Below are positions 27,464 through 34,512 of a DNA stretch of 64,000 bases, piece after piece. The number at the start of each line of letters is the position of its first letter. Positions within the stretch are counted from its first letter, which is position 1. Position numbers and translations under genes: made by a program. The notes beneath the pieces are model-generated. The model saw only the letters and a program-made list of their open reading frames with translations, did no database searches and was not told the origin of the DNA. The stretch covers positions 124,001 through 188,000 of the forward strand of contig NZ_QPMK01000005.1 of assembly GCF_003344785.1 (NCBI RefSeq), in the 5' to 3' direction. This DNA is from Thalassococcus profundi. GTDB lineage: Bacteria > Pseudomonadota > Alphaproteobacteria > Rhodobacterales > Rhodobacteraceae.

Positions 27464-27647
27464 GGCGGCGTTCTCCGGGGTCGACGCGGCTTCGACGCCG
27501 GTCATGCGCGCGACCCTGCCGCATGGCCAGCGTCCTGGCAAGACGCGACCGCCCGCGCGACCTCCGCCGTCGAAAATGGCCCCGAACCCGGGCCATTGCC
27601 GCCGCAATCTCCGGGCATCTTCGGGGGCAGACATCAAGGAGTCGCCG

Positions 27648-27887
27648 ATGTGGCCCTTTCCCCAGCCCGGACCCGGGCAAAGCCGCAACGCACGGCGCAA
27701 GCGCCTCTTCGAACTGCACCGCCAGGCGCAGGTGCAGGCGATGTGCGCCGAAACCGCTCCGCAGCTTCTGGCCGAGGCTGAAAATCAGTTCCAGCGCCGC
27801 GCCATCGCGTCGCTGCGCCCGGAGCCGTCACGACGCGCCGCGGAACCCCGTAGCCACGACGAATTTCTCGGAACTGTCGGAGCGTGA
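27648..27887 (+). CDS. Small basic hypothetical protein overlapping rlmE
   Basis: A 79-codon frame starting at an ATG with AAGGAG six bases upstream, one of the best ribosome sites in the region. The product ([26 protein letters not shown]...) is basic at the N-terminus and has a long helix-like middle ([28 protein letters not shown]). I recognise no family. Its last 60 bases overlap the 3' end of rlmE on the other strand. The ribosome site argues that it is translated; the overlap and lack of homology knowledge keep confidence low. Confidence 0.42.
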   Translation: MWPFPQPGPGQSRNARRKRLFELHRQAQVQAMCAETAPQLLAEAENQFQRRAIASLRPEPSRRAAEPRSHDEFLGTVGA

Positions 27888-28550
27888 CGCCGGCGGCTTG
27901 ACGTTCGCGACCTTCTCGAACCGCTGTTTCAGCAGTTTCTGCAGATCGCCCTCGGCCCCGCCCGCCAGCACCTTGGCGACGAAGGTGCCGCCCTCTTCGA
28001 GCACGTCGAAGGCGAAATAGGCGGCGGTTTCGCAGAGCGTGATGATCCGAAGGTGATCGGTCTGCTTGTGGCCCGACGACGACGCCGCCATGTCCGACAT
28101 CACCACATCCGCCGGACCGCCCAGCCATTCCTTGACCTGGTCGTCGGCGCCGTCGTCGAGGAAATCCAGAACGTGGATCTCGGCGCCGGCGATCGGCTCG
28201 ACCTCCTGCAGGTCGATTCCGAGGATGCGGCCCTGCGCCTTGCCCGGTTTCTCTCCCAGCGCGTTGGTGCGCTTGACGGCCACCTGGCACCAGCCGCCGG
28301 GCGCGCAACCCAGGTCGACAACCCGCGCGCCGGGCACGAGGAAGCGGAACTTGTCGTCGAGTTCGAGGATCTTGTAGGCGGCGCGGCCGCGATAGCCCTC
28401 GGCCTGGGCGCGCTTCACATACGGGTCGTTGAGTTGCCGCTGCAGCCAGCGCGTCGAGCTGAGCTTGCGTCCGCGCGCCGATTTCACCTTGACCTTGAGG
28501 TCGCGCTGCCCGCGCCCCGAGGTGTTCTTGCCGCTGGGTGTCTTGGCCAT
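27828..28550 (-). CDS. rlmE: 23S rRNA (uridine-2'-O-)-methyltransferase RlmE/FtsJ
   Basis: Methylates U2552 of 23S rRNA late in 50S assembly. The 240-residue protein has a basic N-terminal extension (about 1-30), then the FtsJ core: the SAM site [14 protein letters not shown] and the K-D-K-E tetrad in [38 protein letters not shown] and [15 protein letters not shown]. Length is slightly above the 209 residues of E. coli because of the N-terminal tail. In many relatives it adjoins ppx/gppA, but here a DUF1428 gene on the other strand and a repeat separate the two. Confidence 0.95.
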   Translation of the reverse strand: MAKTPSGKNTSGRGQRDLKVKVKSARGRKLSSTRWLQRQLNDPYVKRAQAEGYRGRAAYKILELDDKFRFLVPGARVVDLGCAPGGWCQVAVKRTNALGEKPGKAQGRILGIDLQEVEPIAGAEIHVLDFLDDGADDQVKEWLGGPADVVMSDMAASSSGHKQTDHLRIITLCETAAYFAFDVLEEGGTFVAKVLAGGAEGDLQKLLKQRFEKVANVKPPASRSDSSEKFVVATGFRGAS

Positions 28551-28699
28551 GAGTCCGTTCCGGCTTGGGTTCAGGGGGATATACGCGCCAAACCGCCCGG
28601 ATGCCAGAGGCGCGCGGCGACCGGCAAGAAGTGGTGCTGCAATCCGAGAATATCGTGTTACGCTGCGCCCGTCATACCCGATTTCAGGAGACCGGCCAG

Positions 28700-29047
28700 A
28701 TGGCCTATTTCGATATCTTCCTGGCCCCCGTGGCCGACGACAGGCGCGCCGACTATGCGGCCTTTCTGGACGTCTCGCACAAGATGATGCGCGACCTGGG
28801 CGCGCTCGAGGTGGTCGATCTCTGGGGCGACGACGTGCCCGATGGCACGGTCACCTCCCTGCCGCTCTCGGTCAAGCTGAAGCCCGGCGAGAGCGTCGCC
28901 GCCGGCTACGTCATCTGGCCGTCGAAAGAGGTGCGCGACGCCGGCTGGGCGAAGATGATGGAGGCCGACGACATGGGAGACATGCCCTTCGACGGCAAAC
29001 GCATGATGTTCGGCGGCTTTTCCGAGATGCTTGTCACCCGCGCCTGA
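28700..29047 (+). CDS. DUF1428 (YbaA-like) protein
   Basis: A 115-residue cytosolic dimeric alpha/beta-barrel type protein of unknown function. Diagnostic stretches are [34 protein letters not shown] and [14 protein letters not shown], all typical of DUF1428/YbaA. The start is set by AGGAG nine bases upstream of the ATG at 28700. It is divergent from rlmE with 149 bp between starts and faces ppx/gppA across a hairpin repeat. It therefore interrupts the usual rlmE-ppx arrangement. No enzyme activity can be assigned. Confidence 0.88.
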   Translation: MAYFDIFLAPVADDRRADYAAFLDVSHKMMRDLGALEVVDLWGDDVPDGTVTSLPLSVKLKPGESVAAGYVIWPSKEVRDAGWAKMMEADDMGDMPFDGKRMMFGGFSEMLVTRA

Positions 29048-29165
29048 TCCGATCCTGTTGCCGGCCGCAAGCGCTCCCCCAGAATGCGCTTGGGCAATCC
29101 GTCTTGGCGCCCTCCGCGCGCAAATAGTCTCCGGCACCGGCGCGCCGCCGTTCCCACCAATTTCC

Positions 29166-29218
29166 GCTTCATCTTGCCAATTAAACCTCCGGGGAGCGCG
29201 AGGGGCAGCGCCCCTCGC
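29166..29218. repeat. Composite hairpin repeat (copy 2, right half)
   Basis: Starts with GCTTCATCTTGCCAATTAAA and CCTCCGGGG, nearly the same as the right arm of the copy at 5667-5700, and ends in a perfect hairpin GCGAGGGGC-AGC-GCCCCTCGC (29198-29218). The left arm seen in copy 1 is missing. It lies between the convergent DUF1428 and ppx/gppA genes. Confidence 0.8.
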
Positions 29219-29235
29219 ATCCGACGCAAAAGCCC

Positions 29236-30348
29236 TCAGAACGGCCCGTCTTCCAGAACCCCGTCCGCCGACATTTGCGCATAGAGCAATCCCTCGCGCA
29301 GACCGCGGTCCGCCACGCTCAGCCGGTCCGTGGGCCAGCAGCGCAGCAGCGCCTGCAGGATGGCCGCGCCGGACATGATCAGGGCCTGCCGGTCCTGACC
29401 GATGCGCGGGTCGCGGCGGCGCCCGGCGGGGCCAAGCTCCAGGTAGCGCGCGATCACCGTCTCGATCTGGTCCGAGGTCATGCGCAGCCCGTCGACCTTG
29501 GTGCGGTCGTAGCGGCGCAGGCCCAGGTGTGAGGCCGCCACGGTGGTCACGGTCCCGCTGGTTCCGACGATCTGGAACCCCTCGCGGGTCTGCTCGTCCT
29601 TGTAGGGGGCGAATTCGGCGAGGTTTTCCTCGAAAAACCACGACATCAGCGCGTAGCGCGCCGCGTCGTCCTCCACGTCAGAGAACTGATCGCGCAGCGT
29701 CGCCACCCCCAGCGGAACCGAGATCCAGTCGACCACCTTGGCGGCCGGAAACGGGCTTTCGGGCGGATGAAACCCGGCATGCAGCCGCATGATCGCCTTG
29801 GGCCGGTCGCGGTTCGGGACCGAAGAGATGTCGATCCACACCAGCTCCGTCGATCCGCCGCCGATGTCCACAACCAGAAGTTGATCCGTCTTCGTGCTGA
29901 CCAGCGGCGCACAGGAGATCACTGCCAGCCGCGCCTCTTCCTCGGGTTGGATGATTTCGAGTTGCAGTCCGGTGTCGCGCCGCACCTGGCGGATGAAGTC
30001 GCGCGCGTTCCTGGCGCGGCGGCAGGCTTCGGTCGCCACCAGCCGCATGCGCGTGACCTGGTGCCGCTTGAGCTTCTGCTGGCAAACCTTCAGGGCCGCG
30101 ATGGTGCGGTTCATGGACGACCGGCTCAGCCGTCCGGTCTTTTCCAGACCCGCGCCAAGCTGCACGGATTTGGAAAAGCTGTCGACCACGTGGAACTGGT
30201 TGCCCTTGGGCTGGGCAATCAGCATGCGGCAACTGTTCGTGCCCAGATCCAGCGCTGCGTACAGCTGGCCCGGATCGGGGGTGTCGGGCGCGGGGCTCTC
30301 AACCGGTTTCGGGAAGGCGCCCGCACCTATGGGACGCTCTGGCGCCAT
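29236..30348 (-). CDS. Exopolyphosphatase / pppGpp phosphatase family protein
   Basis: A 370-residue Ppx/GppA protein of the ASKHA fold that hydrolyses polyphosphate or pppGpp. Motifs are ALDLGTNSCRMLIAQ (phosphate 1), the SVQLGAGLEKTGRLS element, ATEACRRARNARDF, VVDIGGGSTELVWID (phosphate 2) and GTSGTVTTVAA. It is of the short, single-catalytic-module type without the C-terminal HD domain of E. coli Ppx. Ppx and GppA activities cannot be told apart here. The gene lies downstream of a sulfotransferase gene on the same strand (123 bp gap), and rlmE is the next minus-strand gene. Confidence 0.93.
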   Translation of the reverse strand: MAPERPIGAGAFPKPVESPAPDTPDPGQLYAALDLGTNSCRMLIAQPKGNQFHVVDSFSKSVQLGAGLEKTGRLSRSSMNRTIAALKVCQQKLKRHQVTRMRLVATEACRRARNARDFIRQVRRDTGLQLEIIQPEEEARLAVISCAPLVSTKTDQLLVVDIGGGSTELVWIDISSVPNRDRPKAIMRLHAGFHPPESPFPAAKVVDWISVPLGVATLRDQFSDVEDDAARYALMSWFFEENLAEFAPYKDEQTREGFQIVGTSGTVTTVAASHLGLRRYDRTKVDGLRMTSDQIETVIARYLELGPAGRRRDPRIGQDRQALIMSGAAILQALLRCWPTDRLSVADRGLREGLLYAQMSADGVLEDGPF

Positions 30349-30471
30349 CTCTTTGCGCCTTTTCCGATGTCTAAGTTGTCGGCAGGATACGCAGGCGCAG
30401 CCCCCCCTGCAAGTTCCGAGTGCATCGAACCTGTTCGCACCGGTCCGATCCCTCCGATCGCATCGGTCCGT

Positions 30472-31122
30472 TCAGAGGGGGTTGTCGTAGAAACCCGAGA
30501 GATACCGGTACTCGGTCTCGAGCAGATCGCGGATGGCGCGCACGGTGCCGTATTTCAGATCGTCGAGCCTGAGCCGCTGATCGCTGCGGTTCTCGTGCGG
30601 CAGGTCGACCGGCTGCCCGGTGATCCGCGACAGGTCCTCGGCGAAGGTGCCCAGTTCCTCGGTCTTGTAGACGCGGTCGAATTTCATCGGCTTCGGCCCG
30701 AGGAACAGCTCGGCCCCCAGCACGTGGTGCCGGATGATCGACGAGGCCTTCATGTAGGCCTTGAGGTGCGAGAAGAAGAAATCCGGGTCCGGGTCCTTGG
30801 GCAGATCGACCTGGCCGCGCAGGATCGACCGGCAGTTGTGCAGGTCCTGCATCTCCACCACGCGGTTGGTATAGACCGACATCAGCCGCCGGACCGGATC
30901 GCGCACCACGGCAAAGCGCCAGTAGTCGGGATATTGCGCCCAGCGGTGCGGGCGGAACCGGCGGGTGGGATAGAGCGCGTGCCATGTGTGCACGTCGATC
31001 TTGTCGGCGGGCGGCAGCTTGGCCTTGGGATCGACCTGGGCCAGCGCCGCCTTGACGGTCGAACACCCGGCCTTGGGCAGCGCCATGTAGGCGATCTTGT
31101 GGGCGTGGACGGCGATAACCAT
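30472..31122 (-). CDS. Sulfotransferase family protein
   Basis: A 216-residue cytosolic sulfotransferase (Sulfotransfer_2 type). The 5-phosphosulfate loop is YMALPKAGCSTVKAAL near the N-terminus and the 3-phosphate element is FAVVRDPVRRLMSVYTNRV. The rest is helical with a Trp/Arg-rich segment (RRFRPHRWAQYPDYWRF) and resembles enzymes that sulfate glycans in marine alphaproteobacteria. The acceptor is unknown. The gene is divergent from the one-carbon operon with about 250 bp between starts, which hold no further gene. Confidence 0.85.
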   Translation of the reverse strand: MVIAVHAHKIAYMALPKAGCSTVKAALAQVDPKAKLPPADKIDVHTWHALYPTRRFRPHRWAQYPDYWRFAVVRDPVRRLMSVYTNRVVEMQDLHNCRSILRGQVDLPKDPDPDFFFSHLKAYMKASSIIRHHVLGAELFLGPKPMKFDRVYKTEELGTFAEDLSRITGQPVDLPHENRSDQRLRLDDLKYGTVRAIRDLLETEYRYLSGFYDNPL

Positions 31123-31374
31123 GGACTGCTCTGGTCATTCTTGATTGTGGGGCGCAGCATAGCCGCGCCGGCCGCACGGCACAACGCCGGGTTCCGCATG
31201 AATGCCGCTCATATTCTGCGTTAGAACTTTGGACCTTCGCGGCGGTGGCGCCGGGGCGCGGCGCCGCCTATGGTGCCCCGAGGTCGCAAGACGCCTCGCA
31301 CAAGTCGAAAATCAACCCCGGCCCTGCCTCGCAAACCCCTAGAGATGCGGGAACCGGAATTTAGGGAATCATCC

Positions 31375-31671
31375 ATGCCCGACGTCACCATCGTCTTTTG
31401 GCGCGACATCCCGGCCCAGGTCATCGTGGGCAAGGGTCGCCGTGGATCGAAAGTGCAACTGCCCGAGCGTTTCGAGCAGGCCATCGACCGCGCCGCCATG
31501 AAGACCGGCGCCGCGGGCACGGACGACTACCTGGCGGAGTGGCGCAAGGCCGCTCCTTACCCGGTCGAAGGAGATCCCGACGACGTGGCCGCAGCCGAGG
31601 CCGCCCGTCTGGATGCGGAATACGACCAGGACCGGATCAAGGCCCTGATCGCGAACGATGGCTGGGCCTGA
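31375..31671 (+). CDS. Virulence factor family (PF13769-like) small protein
   Basis: A 98-residue protein beginning MPDVTIVFWRDIPAQVIVGKG, with RRGSKVQLPERFEQAIDRAAMKTG in the middle and a helical acidic tail. It matches the family named virulence factor (PF13769), whose name reflects an old annotation and not a known role. Members commonly precede methylene-THF reductase-like and methyl-THF methyltransferase genes in Rhodobacterales, as here, so a function in one-carbon or corrinoid chemistry is more likely than virulence. It is the first gene of a four-gene operon; the open frame extends upstream to 31270 but the family N-terminus starts at 31375. Confidence 0.82.
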   Translation: MPDVTIVFWRDIPAQVIVGKGRRGSKVQLPERFEQAIDRAAMKTGAAGTDDYLAEWRKAAPYPVEGDPDDVAAAEAARLDAEYDQDRIKALIANDGWA

Positions 31672-31699
31672 GCGCCCGATGCGACTGTGGGAGAATGTG

Positions 31700-32629
31700 A
31701 TGGGACTTCTGAACTTCAAGAAACGTGAGGCGCCGCAGCAGACCGGCTCGGGTCACATCCCCGCCTTCCTGCAGGATTATTCCATCGAGGTGATGCCGCG
31801 CACCGCCGAGAAGGTCGAGGACTTCCGCGCCCTGCTGCCCGAAGGCACCCGCGTCTACATCGCCCATATCGACGGCACCCCGATCGAGGACATGGTGGCC
31901 ACCGCAAAGCGCCTGAACGCCGACGGCTTCAAGGTCATGCCGCATTTCCCCGCCCGCATCATCAAGGACCGCGCCACCCTGGCGGACTGGATCGCCCGCT
32001 ACCAGGGCGAGGCCGACGTGCGCCAGGCGCTGCTGCTCGCCGGCGGCGTGTCGCAGCCGCACGGCAACTTCCATTCCTCCATGCAGCTCATGGAAACCGG
32101 GCTTTTCGACGCAGCCGGGTTCGAGCGGCTGCACGTCGCGGGTCACCCCGAGGGCAACCGCGACATCGACCTCGACGGCACCGACACCAACGTGATGGAT
32201 GCGCTGCGCTGGAAGCAGGCCTTCTCCGAGCGCACGGATGCGCAGATGGCGCTCGCCACGCAATTCGCCTTCGACGCCGGCCCGATCATCGCCTGGGCCG
32301 ACCGGCTGCGCGCCGAAGGCATCGCCCTGCCCGTGCATATCGGCATCGCCGGCCCGGCGAAGCTGCAGACGCTGATCAAGTTCGCCATCGCCTGCGGCGT
32401 CGGCCCCTCGCTCAAGGTGCTGCAGAAACGCGCCATGGACGTGTCGAAACTTCTGCTGCCCTACGAGCCGACCGAGGTGTTGTCGCAACTGGCCGCGCAC
32501 AAGGCCGCACATCCCGATTTCAACATCGAATCGGTGCACTTCTTCCCGCTGGGCGGCATCAAGACCTGCGCCGAATGGGCCATCGCCAACGGCGGCGCCG
32601 CGGCGCGCCCGGCAGCGGCGCAAGGATAA
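31700..32629 (+). CDS. Methylenetetrahydrofolate reductase-like protein
   Basis: A 309-residue TIM-barrel flavoprotein of the MTHFR family: YSIEVMPRTAEKVEDF, IAHIDGTPIEDMVATAKRL, GFKVMPHFPARI, LLLAGGVSQPHGNF, AGHPEGNRDID and HIGIAGPAKLQTLIKFA are in the expected order. It is shorter and more divergent than MetF and is likely to act on a folate C1 carrier, perhaps in the direction of methyl-THF oxidation during methyl-group catabolism. The start at 31700 has GGGAG six to seven bases upstream; an earlier ATG at 31658 overlaps the preceding gene. It is the second gene of the operon. Confidence 0.88.
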   Translation: MGLLNFKKREAPQQTGSGHIPAFLQDYSIEVMPRTAEKVEDFRALLPEGTRVYIAHIDGTPIEDMVATAKRLNADGFKVMPHFPARIIKDRATLADWIARYQGEADVRQALLLAGGVSQPHGNFHSSMQLMETGLFDAAGFERLHVAGHPEGNRDIDLDGTDTNVMDALRWKQAFSERTDAQMALATQFAFDAGPIIAWADRLRAEGIALPVHIGIAGPAKLQTLIKFAIACGVGPSLKVLQKRAMDVSKLLLPYEPTEVLSQLAAHKAAHPDFNIESVHFFPLGGIKTCAEWAIANGGAAARPAAAQG

Positions 32630-32637
32630 GCCGCCGC

Positions 32638-33309
32638 ATGTCGCCTGCCCTGCTCTTCGATCTCGACGGCACGCTGCTGAAGTCGGACCCGCTGCACGTG
32701 GCGGTGTTCATCGACCTCTTTGCAGAGCGCGGCCGCGAGATCGACGAGGCGTTCTACATGCGCGAAATCCACGGCCGGCATAACCTCGACATCTTCGCCG
32801 AACTTTTCCCGGACGCGGATCCGCAAGAGATGTCGGACGCCAAGGAAGCCGCCTTTCGCGAGCGCCTTGGCACCGAGGCGGAGCCGATGCCGGGTCTCGT
32901 TGATCTGCTCGACCGCGCCGATGCGATGGGCTGGCCGCGCGCCGTCGTCACCAACGCTCCGCGCGACAATGCCGAGGCGATGCTGTCGGCCATCGGCCTG
33001 CGCGACCGGTTCGAGGTGCTGATCATCGGCGACGAATGCGAACGCGGCAAACCCGACCCGGCGCCCTACCGAGCGGCGATGGCGGCGCTTGGCGTCGATG
33101 CCGCCCAAAGCATCGCTTTCGAAGACAGCCCATCCGGGGTAAAAGCCGCGCAAGCCGCGGGCGCGCTCACCATCGGGCTGCGTTCGTCGCTGGACGACGC
33201 CGCCCTGCGCCGCGCGGGCGCCGACGCCAGCATCGCCGATTTCGCCGACCCCACGCTGCCCGGCCTCATAGCCCGGCGCGACACCACCCAAGGAGCACGC
33301 ACCGCATGA
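32638..33309 (+). CDS. HAD-superfamily phosphatase
   Basis: A 223-residue haloacid-dehalogenase-like hydrolase of the beta-phosphoglucomutase subgroup. Motif I is LLFDLDGTLLKSD, motif II is AVVTNAPRDN, the Lys is in RGKPDPAPY and motif III is IAFEDSPSGVKAA. The cap is the small helical C1 type (about 15-80). The substrate is probably a phosphorylated sugar or a damaged cofactor, but the sequence does not show which. The stop overlaps the start of the methyltransferase gene by four bases (ATGA at 33306), so it is part of the one-carbon operon. Confidence 0.9.
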   Translation: MSPALLFDLDGTLLKSDPLHVAVFIDLFAERGREIDEAFYMREIHGRHNLDIFAELFPDADPQEMSDAKEAAFRERLGTEAEPMPGLVDLLDRADAMGWPRAVVTNAPRDNAEAMLSAIGLRDRFEVLIIGDECERGKPDPAPYRAAMAALGVDAAQSIAFEDSPSGVKAAQAAGALTIGLRSSLDDAALRRAGADASIADFADPTLPGLIARRDTTQGARTA

Positions 33310-34382
33310 CCCGCACCACCGTTGAATCGAAAACGAAAACCGCCATCATCGGGTTCGATCAACCCTTCTGCGTGATCGGCGAACGCATCAACCCGACGGG
33401 CCGCAAGGTACTGGCGGCCGAGCTGGAGCAGGACGACTTTTCCCGCGTCGAAGCCGATGCCATCGCGCAGGTCGCTGCAGGTGCGACGGTGCTCGACGTG
33501 AACTCGGGCGCGGTCTTCTCCAACAAGATGGCCGAAGACCCGCGCTACGCCGACAACAACTTCGTCGAGCCGATGCTGATGCCGCAACTGATCAAGGTCG
33601 TGCAGTCCGTCGTCGACGTGCCGCTCTGCATCGACAGCTCGGTCCCCGGCGCGCTGGAAGCCGGGCTCGAGGCCTGCGAGGGCCGCCCGCTGCTGAACTC
33701 CGTCACCGGCGAGGAAGAGCGGCTGGAACTGGTGCTGCCGCTGGTCAAGAAATACAACGTGCCGGTGGTGGCGATCTCGAACGACGACACCGGGATTTCC
33801 GAAGATCCCGAGGTGCGCTTTGCCGTCGCCAAGAAGATCGTCGAACGCGCCGCGGATTTCGGCATTCCCGCCCATGACATCGTCGTGGACCCGCTGGTCA
33901 TGCCGATTGGTGCGATGTCGACAGCCGGTTTGCAGGTCTTTACCCTGGTGCGGCGCCTGCGCGACGAACTGGGCGTAAACACCACCTGCGGCGCGTCGAA
34001 CATCAGCTTCGGCCTGCCCAACCGGCATGGCATCAACAACGCCTTCCTGCCGATGGCCATGGCCTGCGGCATGACTTCGGCCATCATGAACCCCATCGCC
34101 CTGCCCGTCGGCCCCACCAAGATCGCCGAGAAGCGCGCCCAGGTCGAAGCGGCGGGCATCGTGCTGCCGCCCGACATGGACGACGAGGCGTTTTGCCAGA
34201 TGTTCGGCCTCGGTTCGACCAAACCCACCGCGGGCAAGGAGATGGAGGCGATCCGCGCCGCCAACTTCCTCACTGACAACGATCCTTCGGGCGCCGACTG
34301 GATCAAGTTCAACCGCCTGCCGGGGGCGGCCGAGGGCGGCGCCGGGGGCCGTCGCGCCGGTGGACGCCGCCGCCGCGCCTGA
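33306..34382 (+). CDS. Methyltetrahydrofolate:corrinoid methyltransferase (pterin-binding domain)
   Basis: A 358-residue TIM barrel of the pterin-binding/DHPS family that transfers methyl groups between methyl-THF and a corrinoid protein. Characteristic stretches are FCVIGERINPTGRK, GATVLDVNSGAVFSN, PLCIDSSVPGALEAGLEA, LLNSVTGEEE, VVAISNDDTG and GASNISFGLPNRHGIN. A basic low-complexity tail ([11 protein letters not shown]) ends the protein. The corrinoid protein and its methyltransferase are not in the window. It closes the operon and is followed by four palindromes before convergent mfd. Proximity to the carnitine/betaine genes suggests a role in methylated-amine use. Confidence 0.9.
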   Translation: MTRTTVESKTKTAIIGFDQPFCVIGERINPTGRKVLAAELEQDDFSRVEADAIAQVAAGATVLDVNSGAVFSNKMAEDPRYADNNFVEPMLMPQLIKVVQSVVDVPLCIDSSVPGALEAGLEACEGRPLLNSVTGEEERLELVLPLVKKYNVPVVAISNDDTGISEDPEVRFAVAKKIVERAADFGIPAHDIVVDPLVMPIGAMSTAGLQVFTLVRRLRDELGVNTTCGASNISFGLPNRHGINNAFLPMAMACGMTSAIMNPIALPVGPTKIAEKRAQVEAAGIVLPPDMDDEAFCQMFGLGSTKPTAGKEMEAIRAANFLTDNDPSGADWIKFNRLPGAAEGGAGGRRAGGRRRRA

Positions 34383-34391
34383 CCGGTCGGA

Positions 34392-34507
34392 GCCGGAATT
34401 CTCGAGAATTCCGGCCCGTTTTTCTCGAGAAAAACGGGCCCCCGCGGATCGCGCAGGGCCGAGAGTTTTCAGAAAACTCTCGGCAAAGCTTTTCTGAAAA
34501 GCTTTGC
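34392..34507. repeat. Four tandem perfect palindromes between convergent genes
   Basis: Palindrome A, 34392-34415, is 24 nt centred on CTCGAG with arms GCCGGAATT. B, 34413-34440, is 28 nt centred on CTCGAG with arms GGCCCGTTTTT. C, 34458-34484, has arms GCCGAGAGTTTTC around a central A. D, 34483-34507, has arms GCAAAGCTTTTC around a central T. All are exact, and A-B and C-D overlap by 2-3 bases. They lie between the one-carbon operon and mfd, so bidirectional termination is the simplest role. Arms contain internal runs of T/A. Confidence 0.92.
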
Positions 34508-34512
34508 GCCCC

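Noticed and set aside
26079-27719. Single 546-codon minus-strand protein covering the BKACE region
   Set aside because: Only its last 156 codons are real (the lipocalin-like lipoprotein from the GTG at 26549); the rest is out of frame with BKACE.
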